Shown here: piece after piece, positions 1 to 10,793 of the stretch
Numbering within the stretch: position 1 is the stretch's first letter
Layout: every line of letters begins with the position of its first letter
Source of the DNA: Silene conica
Lineage: Eukaryota; Streptophyta; Magnoliopsida; Caryophyllales; Caryophyllaceae
Reading direction: 5' to 3'
Length of the DNA stretch: 64,000 nt
NCBI GenBank assembly: GCA_029255685.2
Contig: CM055312.2
Location: 78,622,369 to 78,686,368 of the forward strand
Made by a program: the position numbers and the translations under genes
The notes under the pieces: model-generated
What the model was told of the DNA's origin: nothing
The model's input: only the letters and a program-made list of their open reading frames with translations
The model's database searches: none

Positions 1-312
1 CGGTTAACTTAAAGGATCTACATACAAAAGTAAAGCAAATATATCATCAGATGCTAGAAACGAATAGCTCAATGTGTACGTTGCGCTATGAATAGAAATA
101 AAATCAAAGGATTAAACCGACAAGACAAACATTGAGCAATCAAAGTTTCAATTTTGGGAGTGTACTACTGAGGCTCAAAATAATGATGAAAAAAGTCAGT
201 TAACGAGAAACCTATCTGAACTCGATGTTAAAACATTGACAATGTGAAATCAAAAGCCGATATGTGTTAAAACAAGCTTCAAATATAGCATTATGGAAAG
301 GAACATATGTAC

Positions 313-995
313 CTGGTTTCTCTGTCACGTGGATCTCTGTCACGACTTTTTTCTCTGTATTCCCTCTCCCGACTCTTTTCCCTATGTTCTCTATCACGGC
401 TTTTCTCCCTGTGTTCCACATCCCGACTCTTTTCCCTGTGTTCCTTGTCCCGGCTCTTTTCCCTGTGTTCCCTATCTCGAGTCTTCTCCTCGTCATCCCG
501 ATGTCTGTCAATACGACTTCTACTGCGGCGATCACGGTCCTCTCTATCTCTGCCTTTCTCACTGTCCTTGTCACGGTGACGTTCTTTCCTTCCCGAATCA
601 CGATCACGTTCCCGTTCTTTATCCCTCTCCTTGTCTTGGTCACGATCTCGCCCATTCCTGTCCTCTCTTTCTCTGTCTTTATCCCTATCCCTATGTTCTC
701 TGCTGCTCTTGTGTTTCTCTCCATCTTTCTCACTCCTTTCTACTTCTCTAGATCGAGATCTACGTCTGGATGAACTTCTTTCCCTATGGCGGTCACGACC
801 CCTAGCATCATCAACAGCCCTTGACCGCTTAGATTTTCTATCCAAATCATCCTCATCCTCATCCCTATGGCGAGAACTAAGTCTTCGTTCCTTCTCTGCA
901 GATTTGACCGGTTCATCCCCACCATTAGTAGCTTCTTTGGTTATTTCAGGGTTTTCTACCGTCTTCTCCAAATACTCATACTCATCAAAATCCAT
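313..995 (-). CDS. RS-rich splicing factor (RBM39/CC1-like), first coding exon, gene partial
   Basis: The exon encodes about 228 residues starting MDFDEYEYLEKTVEN, then an acidic stretch, then an Arg/Ser/Asp/Glu-rich low-complexity domain full of RD, RE and RS dipeptides. That layout matches the N-terminus of plant CC1-like (RBM39/CAPER) splicing factors, nuclear proteins whose RRM domains follow the RS region. No RRM is visible here because the gene continues past the left edge. On the minus strand a good donor, CAG|GTACAT, lies at 313/312 and splits the last codon; reading on through it gives a stop within seven codons. The end of the RS domain is five near-identical 9-residue units (EHREKSRDx). 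ATG 995 is the first Met after a probable 5'UTR splice acceptor. The family call is from recall of the N-terminal motif and composition; another SR-type protein is possible. Confidence 0.72.
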
Positions 996-1970
996 GTTGA
1001 TACCTCAAATCACTCCACTAACAATCAATTCACCTTGCACCTGAAAATGGTAACACATCAGTCAAGTGGAATATTCAGAAGTACTCAGCACAACAGGATA
1101 TATAGCTCAGCACATAATTTGACAATCAAATATTCGACGTAGAGCACCCAGAGAAGAACCTTGTTGACAGCGAATAAGCGCCAGACTGACTCTAACACTC
1201 CGTATTCAATATTAGCCTATATCAACAAACGCTCAGACACAGTCCGCGTCACGCATAAATCAAGTGTTGGTCAAAATATGAGTCTATTTGTTAGTGATTC
1301 GCACTCCCCGTCTCAATCATTTGTCAATGTAATATTCAGAAGTACTCGGCATGACAGTTAATGCTCTGCATATTAATTGACATCACATATTCCACCTAGA
1401 GTACACAGAGGAGAATCTTGACTACAACGAATAAGCGCCAGACGGACTCTAATACAAAGTACTCTATGTCAATATTAGACTGACTGTCTCCAAGCGTTTG
1501 AGTATTCAATGGTAGCCTATATCAACACGCAAACGCTCAGAGACGGTTCACTTCGGGCACAAATCAAGTGTTCGTCGAATCGTATCGATTTTGATTAAGT
1601 GGACAGAGAGTATCGTACAAAAACCTCGCCGACATCGAATAAGCGCACAACTGACTCTAAGATGAAGAACTCGATGGCAATCTATATCAACACGCAAAGG
1701 CGGCGCGACAGTAAGCATCGCGCACAAATCAAGTGGTCGTCGATAATATCCGTGTACATAAAAGCAACAACCAAGATGCTGAGAAACTTAAATGGAGTAC
1801 GAAAATGGAAAAGGAGAAGAGGAACACGAACGAGAGAGACGATGTTACCTCGATAGAACGATTAATTGTGCGGCGGAACTGAGAAAGTAGAAGAGGATGT
1901 ATGAACTGGGGTTATTTGGGAATTAGGGTTGGTCGATTTCAGGAATTAGAGGATAGGGGAGACTAGGAGT
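996..1970 (-). other. Probable 5' leader with 5'UTR intron of the RS-rich splicing factor gene
   Basis: Read on the minus strand, a pyrimidine-containing acceptor (CCATTTTCAG|GTGCAAGG) ends at 1041, 45 bases upstream of ATG 995. A donor-like TCGAG|GTAACA lies at 1849/1848. This suggests a leader exon at about 1849-1970, CT-rich when read on minus, and an intron of about 808 bp. Introns in the 5' leader are common in plant splicing-factor genes. The transcription start is not determined and no clear TATA box was found. Confidence 0.5.
1150..1745. repeat. Three imperfect tandem copies inside the probable 5'UTR intron
   Basis: The block CGAATAAGCGC..GACT..CTCTAA, followed by TATATCAACA..CGC and AAATCAAGTG.TCGTC, occurs at about 1170-1275, 1427-1578 and 1636-1745. 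Copies differ by substitutions and indels. A second shared piece, AATATTCAGAAGTACTC, occurs at about 1068 and 1330. These are diverged direct repeats confined to the leader intron. Confidence 0.65.
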
Positions 1971-2334
1971 TATGGAGTAATGTGTATTTCATATTAGAGG
2001 AGTTTAGGCACAACGCAAAATTTCACTTACGAGTGTATTTAGACCGCTTTTATGTAATCATTTTTATAGTTAGATTTAACGTAATCGTTTAAAATGATTA
2101 TTTAAAGCTTATCTGAAATTTTAGACGGAATAGGTCATCTTTAAATAAGATTTGATGAGCATGCAAATGGTTTAAATTTTAGAAATTTTAAGCGTTGAGA
2201 TCCTAATTATATATGTTTAGTGGTAAAGATCTTTAACAATAAAATCACTATGGAAATACAATTTTTAGTAAGGATGAAAAAAATGTTATCTTTAATGGTT
2301 TAAGTAGATACCGTATAATACATTACAAATGTCA

Positions 2335-2540
2335 AATAGCTTAATTCGTAAAATGTATGAATAATTGTGCTCGTGACTTGGGTTCGAACCTCATCAAAAA
2401 CAATATCGCATTTGTGTATGTAAATACCCAATATCTACTGGTTTCCAAAAAATATTCGATGATGATCAGACTACAAAATATGTTTGATATCGTTGCGTAA
2501 AGTCGACATTTTGCGAGAAGTTTATTCACGAAATTCGGAA
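2335..2540 (+). mobile_element. tRNA-derived SINE-like fragment
   Basis: An A-box-like TAGCTTAATTCGT (about 2337) is followed about 35 bases later by a perfect B-box, GGTTCGAACC (2381-2390). That spacing fits an internal RNA polymerase III promoter. The rest does not fold as a full tRNA, so a SINE head is the better reading. The 3' end is a guess. Confidence 0.4.
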
Positions 2541-2724
2541 AATATTTTTAAATACCTGGATTGATTTATGCACGTCGCTAGTCAAAATCAACTTCGAAAC
2601 CCGAGTTAAGAATGCAAAATATCCCCCAAATATATTTATAATGTCGACATTATGCGGAGATATTATCAAATCACAAAAAGTGTTCCATTTATATACATTA
2701 CTTATTCCCTACGCTATGATCCCC

Positions 2725-2818
2725 CACCCCTACTAGTTTCCGCTAACAGGTTTGGTTTGCGCCTCTTCCAGCACCCCTACTAGTTTCCGCTAACAGGTAT
2801 GGTTTGCGCCTCTTCCAG
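2725..2818. repeat. Tandem duplication of 47 bp
   Basis: Two adjacent copies, 2725-2771 and 2772-2818, start CACCCCTACTAGTTTCC and end GCCTCTTCCAG. They differ at one base (AGGTT/AGGTA). Confidence 0.9.
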
Positions 2819-3085
2819 GGATTCCTAAAACCTTATGGCCCACTTACCAGCACCCTATCCATTTCATTTCCTATATGTACGTGCCTATACACTACATTTT
2901 AGGCACGAGAGTGTCTCCTTATCTCTTTTATCTTTTTGTATTTTAGGCTCGAATTCTTAAATCACAATCTGACACGTGGTAAAGACATACCACTTCAATA
3001 TCACATGCCTTACTCATAGTTTGATACGGTCGATGTGGATTAGACAACTTGTCCGAGCGATCCCACCATTATTTGACAAAACAAT

Positions 3086-5373
3086 TGTAATAACCTCATA
3101 TTATTATAGGTTACTCGGCTGAATACTCTTCATATACTCGCCAGAGTAAGGGTAGTGGGTGGACCGTGCATTGCAGTCACTCGACTGAGTGAGTTTGGGT
3201 ACCCGGTCAAGTCGGGTTGATCTAATGGGTTTTTATTCGATACTCTTTTATTCTAAGTCATGGATTGCGTAGGCTTTTTTAATCATTTTCTATTCTGCGA
3301 GCTATTAATAAAGCCAATACCTCAATACCCTAACACACCTTTCATATTTGAAATCCACACAAGAAAATCTAGAGAAATAAAGGAAATAAGAATATGAGAT
3401 TCATCCTATGGCTTCAAATTGATTAAGGATTTTGCATCTAGTGTAAGTTATCTTGAATCCTTCTAAGATTCTTTATTCATCTTGTAAGTTTTAATATATC
3501 TGTTACGAGATGTCGGTATATGTCCAGATATCGAGATATTCATAAGTGAGAAATATGATGTCGCAATATATTGTATAAAATAATATTATGATTTCCAAAA
3601 ATAATATATATTCGAATTGCGACATTATGCGATCTTCGCTAGTATTATATATACACCGCATTTGTAATAGTTAGAGGAAAGAACGGACAATATCAATAAT
3701 ACTATAATTACTCTTATGCATTTCTCTATCTCTATGATTCATATTCTATTTCTTTTCATAACCTATTATATTTCATAATATGATATCAGAGTCTCACGCT
3801 CTTGAGGCCTAGAAACGAATTTCCTTTGGCCTGCCGGAGGGACTAGTGAATTACGGTACCCTCCGGCGGGATTTTATCATATCGATATATTTCTTTACCG
3901 GTTTCGCTATAGTAGTAATATTATTTTCGTAAAAAAAAATGATTATCAACAATTAAAATTGCGGATATATCTATCATATTCGAGAAAATTGCAACGTCAT
4001 ATGATCACAAAACTTCAACGAGTTCGAAAAAATCAAGTTCTCGCTTATTTTGAATTTGTACGGGTCCGAAAAGCTACGACGTTGAAGATTTACGGGTTCA
4101 AAAAGATTGATGTTCTAGTAGAAAATTTGAAGCTCCAAGATCGAAAATTGAAGAATCAGATTTTTCTTCTCCCCTTATCTGGCAAACCAATGAAAATTTT
4201 GACAAATTATCATAGGTTTGAGGGGATGTTACGAGATATCGGGATATCGACATATTCATAATTGAGAAATACGATATCGTAATATATCGTATAGAATAAT
4301 ATTATGATTTCCTAGAATGATATAAATTTGGTATGCGATATTATGTGATCTTCGACAGTATTATATATACGCCGCATTTGTAATAGTTAGAGGAACGAAC
4401 GAACAATATCAATAATACTACGATTATTCTTATGCAATTTTGTATCTCTATTTCTAATAGTATCACATAGTTATAGCCTTATAGGTAGGATCGTGCTTAG
4501 TCATATAAAATTAGAATTAATATGATTTGTTGTAGATTAATTTAGAAGTTTTAGCAATTTGGCAAATTCGTAGGTTGGATTATTTGATTTATTTAAGGGT
4601 CTTAAAGTGTTCATCATATTTGTAAAGTTTGTAAATAGACTATGGTTTATCTGAAGTTTTGTTTATGCACGTCAAATTCGATGCCAAACTCCTTAAAATT
4701 TGTCATGAGTGATCTATTTATGAATGTGTCGCTGAAAAGTCCATGAATCTAAATGTATTGTGAAAAATGGTTCGAAACCATCACTTAGAGGTTTAGTCTA
4801 ATACGGGTCTTTTATACATTAAATTTGGAGATTCTAAATGATGTTAGGTTTTGTATTTGCTCTATAACAATTTGTTACTCTCATTTTATAGACTTGACAC
4901 TTTTTAAGATGAATTTTGTTTGTTGTTGGAAATTTGTCTAGAAACCCTTAATAAGTTACAAATTTGAGAAAGTACTTTGAATAAGAGTTGTAGCTAAGAT
5001 TCTTGGGGTTCCGACTTCCAACCCAATCGGCCTTTCATCTATTGGAATTTTATAGAATTAGTAATGAATTTTATAATGACTATGTTATGTTTTGGCAAGT
5101 TATAAAAGTCGAGTTTAGTCTTTTACTTGGGATTACTAATAAGTCTCGGTTATGTGCACGATTGGTTGATTAAGTATGTTGTAATATTATATAATTATGC
5201 TATGTAGGTGACTGATTTATGAAGGATCAATTTTGCTTGCTTGAGATTGGAAGTTGCAAAAGGATAAAGACTTTTTCTACTTAATCCTTGGGATTATGTG
5301 TTTACGTGATAAGTATGGTTGGTATTGTATTTGTGAAAATGAATCTTGATATTATGATGATGGATAATGGATA
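3086..5373. other. Old LTR-like sequence split by the TRIM element
   Basis: From 3086 (TGTAATAACCTC) to 3500 and again from about 4466 to 5373 there is non-coding sequence with LTR-like features: a TGTAATAACC start, a TTAATAAAGCC motif and an A-rich leader-like stretch near 3350. The TRIM at 3501-4465 interrupts it, and the chromovirus LTR starts at its right edge. No coding potential was seen. The LTR identity is inferred from style, not from a second copy. Confidence 0.3.
3501..4465 (+). mobile_element. TRIM-type miniature LTR retrotransposon
   Basis: Two related direct repeats start TGTTACGAGAT: 3501 to about 3774 and 4227 to about 4465. They share TAGAGGAA(A/C)GAACG and CAATATCAATAATACTA blocks. 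Just inside the left repeat is TGATATCAGAG, a primer-binding-site type motif matching initiator tRNA-Met. Just before the right repeat is a polypurine tract, GAGGGGA (4220-4226). The internal part is only about 450 bp and has no gag-pol, so the element needed enzymes in trans. The repeats are clearly diverged, including an indel near their ends, so this is an old copy. A target-site duplication was not resolved. The 100-codon ORF inside (3959-4261) has no recognisable domain and reads into the right LTR. Confidence 0.75.
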
Positions 5374-6562
5374 TGTAACACCCTCATAATCCAATGCCTT
5401 TAGGAAGGACCATCAGACTATAAAAATATTATAATCTCAGTTTACTGAGTCATAATATCAAATTAAACGATAAAATAATTTATTATAAAGAATAAGGCCC
5501 ATTTAATGATTACAAAGTCTCCAAAACAATACTCAAAATCCAAAAGCAATAGCGGAAGCTAGTAAAAGAATCTATGATGCTACAAAAATTGTGTGACGAC
5601 CCATCATCCCCCGTCAAGCATCATGAATAACGTAGTACCTAATAACATGTTCACCATAACATGGATTATGAGATCATCAAAACAATATACAACAAGCGTC
5701 AGCATCTACTAAATAAGACAGTCACGGTCACAAGTAATATTAATAACAGAATCACAAAACTGATACAACAACTAAACTGATATCACAATCTCATCAATCA
5801 CAAGTGGCAGCCTCAAACCCCACATCCAATCCCCCACTTGCTCGCCGACAAGGGGTACTCAGACCATTAATCTACACGTTTTCTCCCTGGCGGGAACCAT
5901 GAAAGACGATCGTAGGATTGAGAGCCGTTTTCCATCACTGTCCCAAAAATTAGTTCATAATCAATCAATAATAACCACGGTGATATCAGTTATACACAAG
6001 CAACAAGATGTTACATCCACAATTTAACAAAACTGAGTTGGGAAAACCGTACCTCAAGGCAAAACCACTAAAGACAAAATTTGAAAGGTTTCTACCAACA
6101 TTCCTCTACAAAGTCTCCTCATAAGAAGACATATAGGTATTACTAACCACAGGTACAAAAATACTTATCTTAAAAACATGCCAACAACAAGAACGAGACT
6201 TACTTGATGACATCGACGCTAGGCCCGATGATCGGTGCGACTTAAAACTGCTAAGAACCTCTTAAAGCTTTTGGGAGAGACGTATGAGAGAAATGAGGTA
6301 AATGCGGCAGAAGGTTTTAGGGTAAAATTATGTTTTATCTTCCGAATTTTCTTTTATAAGTTACCGCGAATCTGAACACGGAAAAGCTAATAACTCGGTC
6401 GAGTCACCGACCAACTTGACCAAGTTACACTAACTCGACCGAGTTTGATTCGTACTCGGTCGAGTTGGGTCACAACTCAGCAACTAACATACTTTGGGGC
6501 AAGTCGATCGAGTTCATCCAACTCGATCGAGTTACCCATACGACAAATCGAGGGGTGTTACA
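5374..6562 (-). repeat. 3' LTR of a minus-strand Ty3 chromovirus-like (Tekay/Del-type) element
   Basis: The 1189-bp block has inverted ends TGTAACACCC..GGGTGTTACA (5374-6562), typical of Tekay/Del-type LTRs. Read on minus, it is preceded directly by a polypurine tract, AAAGGGGGCAGAT (6563-6575), and integrase remnants lie further upstream. This makes it the 3' LTR. The 5' half of the element is absent; the fragment stops at 7679 where a Copia LTR begins. Confidence 0.8.
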
Positions 6563-6819
6563 ATCTGCCCCCTTTAGAACGAAATTCGCGCATCCTCGAA
6601 GTTCACAACCTATTAACCTGGAAATAAAGACTTGTAACTACCGAAACACAAACGTATCGTGGACACACACCACTACTTACAAAACAACTCAATAGGTGAG
6701 ACAAAATAACAACAATTAAGGCTCAAAGGACTCGAAACCTAGCGCGCGATCATCTCTTATCCCCCTAACCCGTAACCTCACATACCTGATCAAACAATTG
6801 TGGGTAACACTCTATTTGC

Positions 6820-7679
6820 AGACTCGGTCCCCCACGTAGCCTCCTCAATATCGTGGTTTGACCACTATATCTTAAAAAGTTTGGTCTCTCCTATCCTGGT
6901 CTTATGAATCTTATTATCAAGTATGGCCATAATGGTCTCCATATAAGATAGAGCTTCATCAAGCTCTAATGGATCCACCTCATGGATATGAGATGGGTCA
7001 CTAACGTACTTCTGTAACTGGGAACACATGAAACACATTATGGACTCGGTCTAATGCTGGTGGTAACGCCAAGCGATAAACAACCTCTCCCATTCGATCA
7101 ATAATCTCTTATGACCCTATAAACTTCTGGCTCAGCATGCCCCTCTTCCTGAATCTCATCACGGCTCTTATAGGTGAAACCTTAAGTAACACCTTGTCCC
7201 CAACCCGAAACTCAATATCCTTGCGGTGCAAATCCGCATAACTTTTTTGTCGATCCCAGGACACTCTCATCTCCTGCGTAATCACTTTAACCTGATCGAT
7301 CATATCCTATACAAACTGAGGACCCAACACTGCAGCCTCAGAACTGTCATCCCAATATACTGGACTTCCGCACCTCCTCCCATACAAAGACTCGAAGGGT
7401 GTCATCCCAATACTAGCATGATAACTGTTGTTATAGGAAAACTCAATAAAGTCCAAATTCTCCTCCCAGCTACCCCCAGACTCCATCACACAGGCTCTCA
7501 ACATGTCCTCAAGAGTCTTAATAGTCCATTCGGTCTGGCCATCAGTAGTTGGGTGAAAAGTTGTACTCATCTTCAAGGTTGTACCCATTATTTTCTGCAA
7601 CTCCTGCCAAAACCTAGAAATGAAACGAGAATCTCGATATGACACAATATCCTTAGGTATCTTGTGCAATCTGACCACA
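6820..7679 (-). pseudogene. Decayed Ty3 (chromovirus) integrase C-terminal part
   Basis: On minus, 7678 to 7307 encodes an integrase core C-terminal half (FHPTTDGQTEWTIKTLEDML, then the conserved SYHASIGMTPFE region). An in-frame TAG follows near 7306. The frame then continues to 7109 with the DRQKSYADLHRKDIEF and GDKVLLKVSPI motifs of the post-integrase region. After a frame disruption, 7100-6820 still encodes GEVVYRLALPPAL and VFHVFPV followed by a degenerate chromodomain-side tail. It is a nonfunctional 3' fragment of gag-pol joined to the LTR at 5374-6562. Upstream RT and RNase H are missing because the sequence ends at the Copia LTR. Confidence 0.85.
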
Positions 7680-8929
7680 TGTTGGAGTAAGTGTCCTCAA
7701 CAATAGTGCGAACACATGATTTAAATATCATTTATAAATCTCATAAAAGAATACGCAAGGGATGATTCTTATATATATAGTCAACTGAACAATATTAATC
7801 GATAACGATTGGCTAGCTAGAGTTTGACGTTATTGTCGTATGACGGTGGTGTTCAGTTGACCATTTAGGTCACACCTATAGGACGGATCCCAAAACAGAA
7901 AAGTTAATGAATCGTATATCGATACAGATTAATTAGATCCTTAATTTGAACGAAATGAGAAAAATGAAATCTTATTTTAATATGATTAAATAAGATTCGA
8001 AATTAGTAAATATAACATTATGTTACTAATTTTTTATTCGATATTTAGGAAACCTGCGAAATTAGAATAAACGATTAATTATAAATACAAATGTTGCAAA
8101 TTATAATAAAGTGACTTTTACGTATATGTAATTACGAATTACGTGTATAAGTCGTCAATTGTTATTATTAATTATGAATTATGGTATTTAAGTCGTTAAA
8201 TATGCATATTTAACCCTAATAACATGTTGCATGTCACATGTCACACCTCACACTTACAATTGACAAATGACAAAAGATAAAATAGAAGTCCATTTTATCT
8301 TTAGTGGGTGGCCGATTTTTACAAGAAAAGGAGAAAGAAAATGATTTTATTTTATATGATAAATCAAATCATATGGAAAATAAAAAAAATGTCTTTTGTA
8401 TTTTCCTATTTTTGATAGGAGAAAAAACATGTGTGTAAGGTCACATACTCACATCATGTCCCTTTTTCTCTTCCCCAAACCGTCCCACTCTTCTTATTAG
8501 ATGATTTTTGTCCTCTAATTTTATTCTAATGCATGTGCAAAATTTTCTCATACTACACATAAAATTAGTTTACGTAGTTCTCTTAAAATCTAATATTATT
8601 TCAAATATTTACTAAGGTAGTAAATAATAATATTAGATAATAAATTAAGGTTATAAACTATAGTTTTTAGACTAAAGTTGTAGTTTAGGTTTTGGGAGAG
8701 TTTTGGGTGTATCTCTATTAGAGGATTGTTATTTTGGAATCTAGGAGGATCATCCTTGTGATTTAAGTTCAAGAACAAAATCAATAGATGATTGATTTTG
8801 TGCCCTAATTTCCAATTTTTCAATGTAAGGAACTTTTATCTTATTCTAGTTTTGCATGCACTAGATCCTATGACATAAAAAGTTAATTTTATCATTAGTG
8901 ATGACTAATGAAGGTTTATAAAACTTACA
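7680..8929 (+). repeat. Copia-type 5' LTR
   Basis: The block starts TGTTGGAGTAAGTGTCC (7680) and ends ACTTACA (8929). It is followed by ATTCG and TATCAGAGCTAG, a primer-binding-site motif for initiator tRNA-Met. It interrupts the chromovirus integrase sequence abruptly at 7679/7680. No Copia gag-pol and no second LTR follow, so the element is truncated after its leader. Confidence 0.7.
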
Positions 8930-10622
8930 ATTCGTATCAGAGCTAGTTGTGCATGCAAAATCGTTTTAATAGTTTTTATTAGTTTTGAACTAAACATAAA
9001 ACTAAAATTTTTGTTATTTATAAGAAAAAGCCACGAAATTATTTTGCATGTAATACATTATGGTCCTAAAAGTGTTTTAGGTCATAAATTCAGATTTATG
9101 GTTTTTTTATTGTTCATTTATATAATTGTTAGTATAAAATGATGATTTTATTGATAAAATGAGATTTTATGACTAAAAATAGTTTAAAATTGAATCTAAC
9201 CTTGAAAATTTTATGTAAATATGTAAATATTAATTGTTTTCTATTTATAGGAAGATCATATTAGGAATCTTTATTGCTTTTATTGCTTTGATTTTAATAT
9301 GTTGCATGCATAGCCAAATCGACATAACTAAACATGCATATATTATCGAGTCATCGACCGTGTCAATTATAATTATCGCTTTAATCACCAATCTAGTTCA
9401 CTTAAACGAAATAGATAATAACTTAACATGAACTTTATATATAAATTAATAATTGAGATTAGTCTTACCAAAAAATAAACGTAATTGCTCTTTCTTGTAC
9501 ATACTTTACTCATTCATGGACTTTTATTCATAATTTTTCCACACCTTACCCTTCTCCTAAAAAGAATATCAAAATCTCTCTATTCTTCCTGAATTTTCCC
9601 CCAAAACAGGATCAAATTCCAATCAAAATTTTCAAATGAATCTCAATTTTCATATTAAACAAGAAATAAGTTCATTTGATCGATAAATTACATCATTTTT
9701 GTTTGGGTCAAGTTTCTTTAATTGTTATTTTATTCAATTTGGTTTGAGTTTTTCAATTAGGGTTTGTGAGAAGAGACAATATAATGATTGTAATTTGTAC
9801 TAAAATTAATTAAATGTCGTTACAGATCTCGCCTTCATAATTAATCAATTTCTTTTAATCATCTTCAATGCTGTTAAAAATTTCAGCAACATTAATTTAA
9901 TTTAATTCGAATCAATAAGGAAAAACTTGATTGTATGGAATTGTGCAATTAACTATCTCAAACATATAACTTTTTCCTAAACTATCCCAACGGCGCACAT
10001 TAGTTTCGAAATGCGATGCTGCAACCCCTATTTTGAATGCTCTCGGAATAAGCCACTTTTGTACACAGTTTTGGACGTCTGGCCAATCACTGAGTAATTT
10101 GCACTTATCTTTAGGGACGGAGGTTTGATGATGGAGCGTTGTAAAAAGGCAGCGACTTTCAAATTTATTTTTTTCAGATTGAGAAGGGAAATGAGATTAA
10201 AAGAATTTTAGGTTAAAAATGATAAGGGTACAATTGGAAATATCGTCCATAATTGAGTAAAATCCGTACTTGAATGAGCGATACCCAAAATAAAACCCAC
10301 TAACTGACAAACTCTAAGAATTTCATGCGTAAATTTCCTATTCGAAAAATTTAAACGCGGAGTATTGTCGAATTGGAAAAGAAGTCAAGCACCAACTCGC
10401 ACATACCCATAGAGGCCCTAGTAACCGACTAGATAGAATTAGTTAGGAAAGATACTAGTTTTATACTCGTACAAAAAATGTACGGGAGTATTTTAAAAAC
10501 TTTGTTATTAGTATATATGTTCAATTAGCCAACGTAAATACAATTTTTCACATGAAATTAAATGAGAAGTATATAAATTATAAATATGGTGAAAATGATT
10601 GACTCCTAATTATTTGGGGGTT
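8930..10622. other. Copia leader remnant and AT-rich intergenic sequence
   Basis: 8930 to about 9430 is probably the untranslated leader of the truncated Copia element. 9440-10622 is AT-rich with no gene, repeat pair or domain that I can support. The 65-codon ORF at 9234-9431 is hydrophobic low-complexity translation of AT-rich DNA and is not called. Confidence 0.5.
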
Positions 10623-10660
10623 GCAAAAGGTCGTCGACGTTTTGCCAAAAATCGTCGACG
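10623..10660 (+). repeat. Left terminal inverted repeat of the MULE
   Basis: GCAAAAGGTCGTCGACG at the outer end, with GTCGACG repeated at the inner end. The reverse complement of 25327-25364 matches at 34 of 38 positions. Confidence 0.88.
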
Positions 10661-10665
10661 TTTTC

Positions 10666-10674
10666 TATAAAAAA
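10666..10674 (+). promoter_or_regulatory. TATA box of the MULE transposase gene
   Basis: TATAAAAAA lies a few bases inside the left TIR. It is followed at 10694-10707 by a CT dinucleotide run and then by ATG 10794. The spacing fits a plant core promoter with a pyrimidine-rich start region, as in MULEs whose TIRs carry promoters. Confidence 0.55.
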
Positions 10675-10793
10675 GACATCCCCTGCCCTTTACTCTCTCT
10701 CTCTCTCTACAATATATTCTCTCAAACAAAAACAACAAAACCCAAAAAAAACGGTATCAACATCGAACAACAACATTGAACAACAACGATTCA

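Noticed and set aside
212-1044. Other-frame ORFs over the splicing-factor exon (both strands)
   Set aside because: Low-complexity shadows of the RS-rich coding repeat; the 995-313 minus frame has the family N-terminus and a donor site.
2381-2390. tRNA gene
   Set aside because: The B-box is perfect but no full cloverleaf or acceptor stem can be formed; a SINE head fits better.
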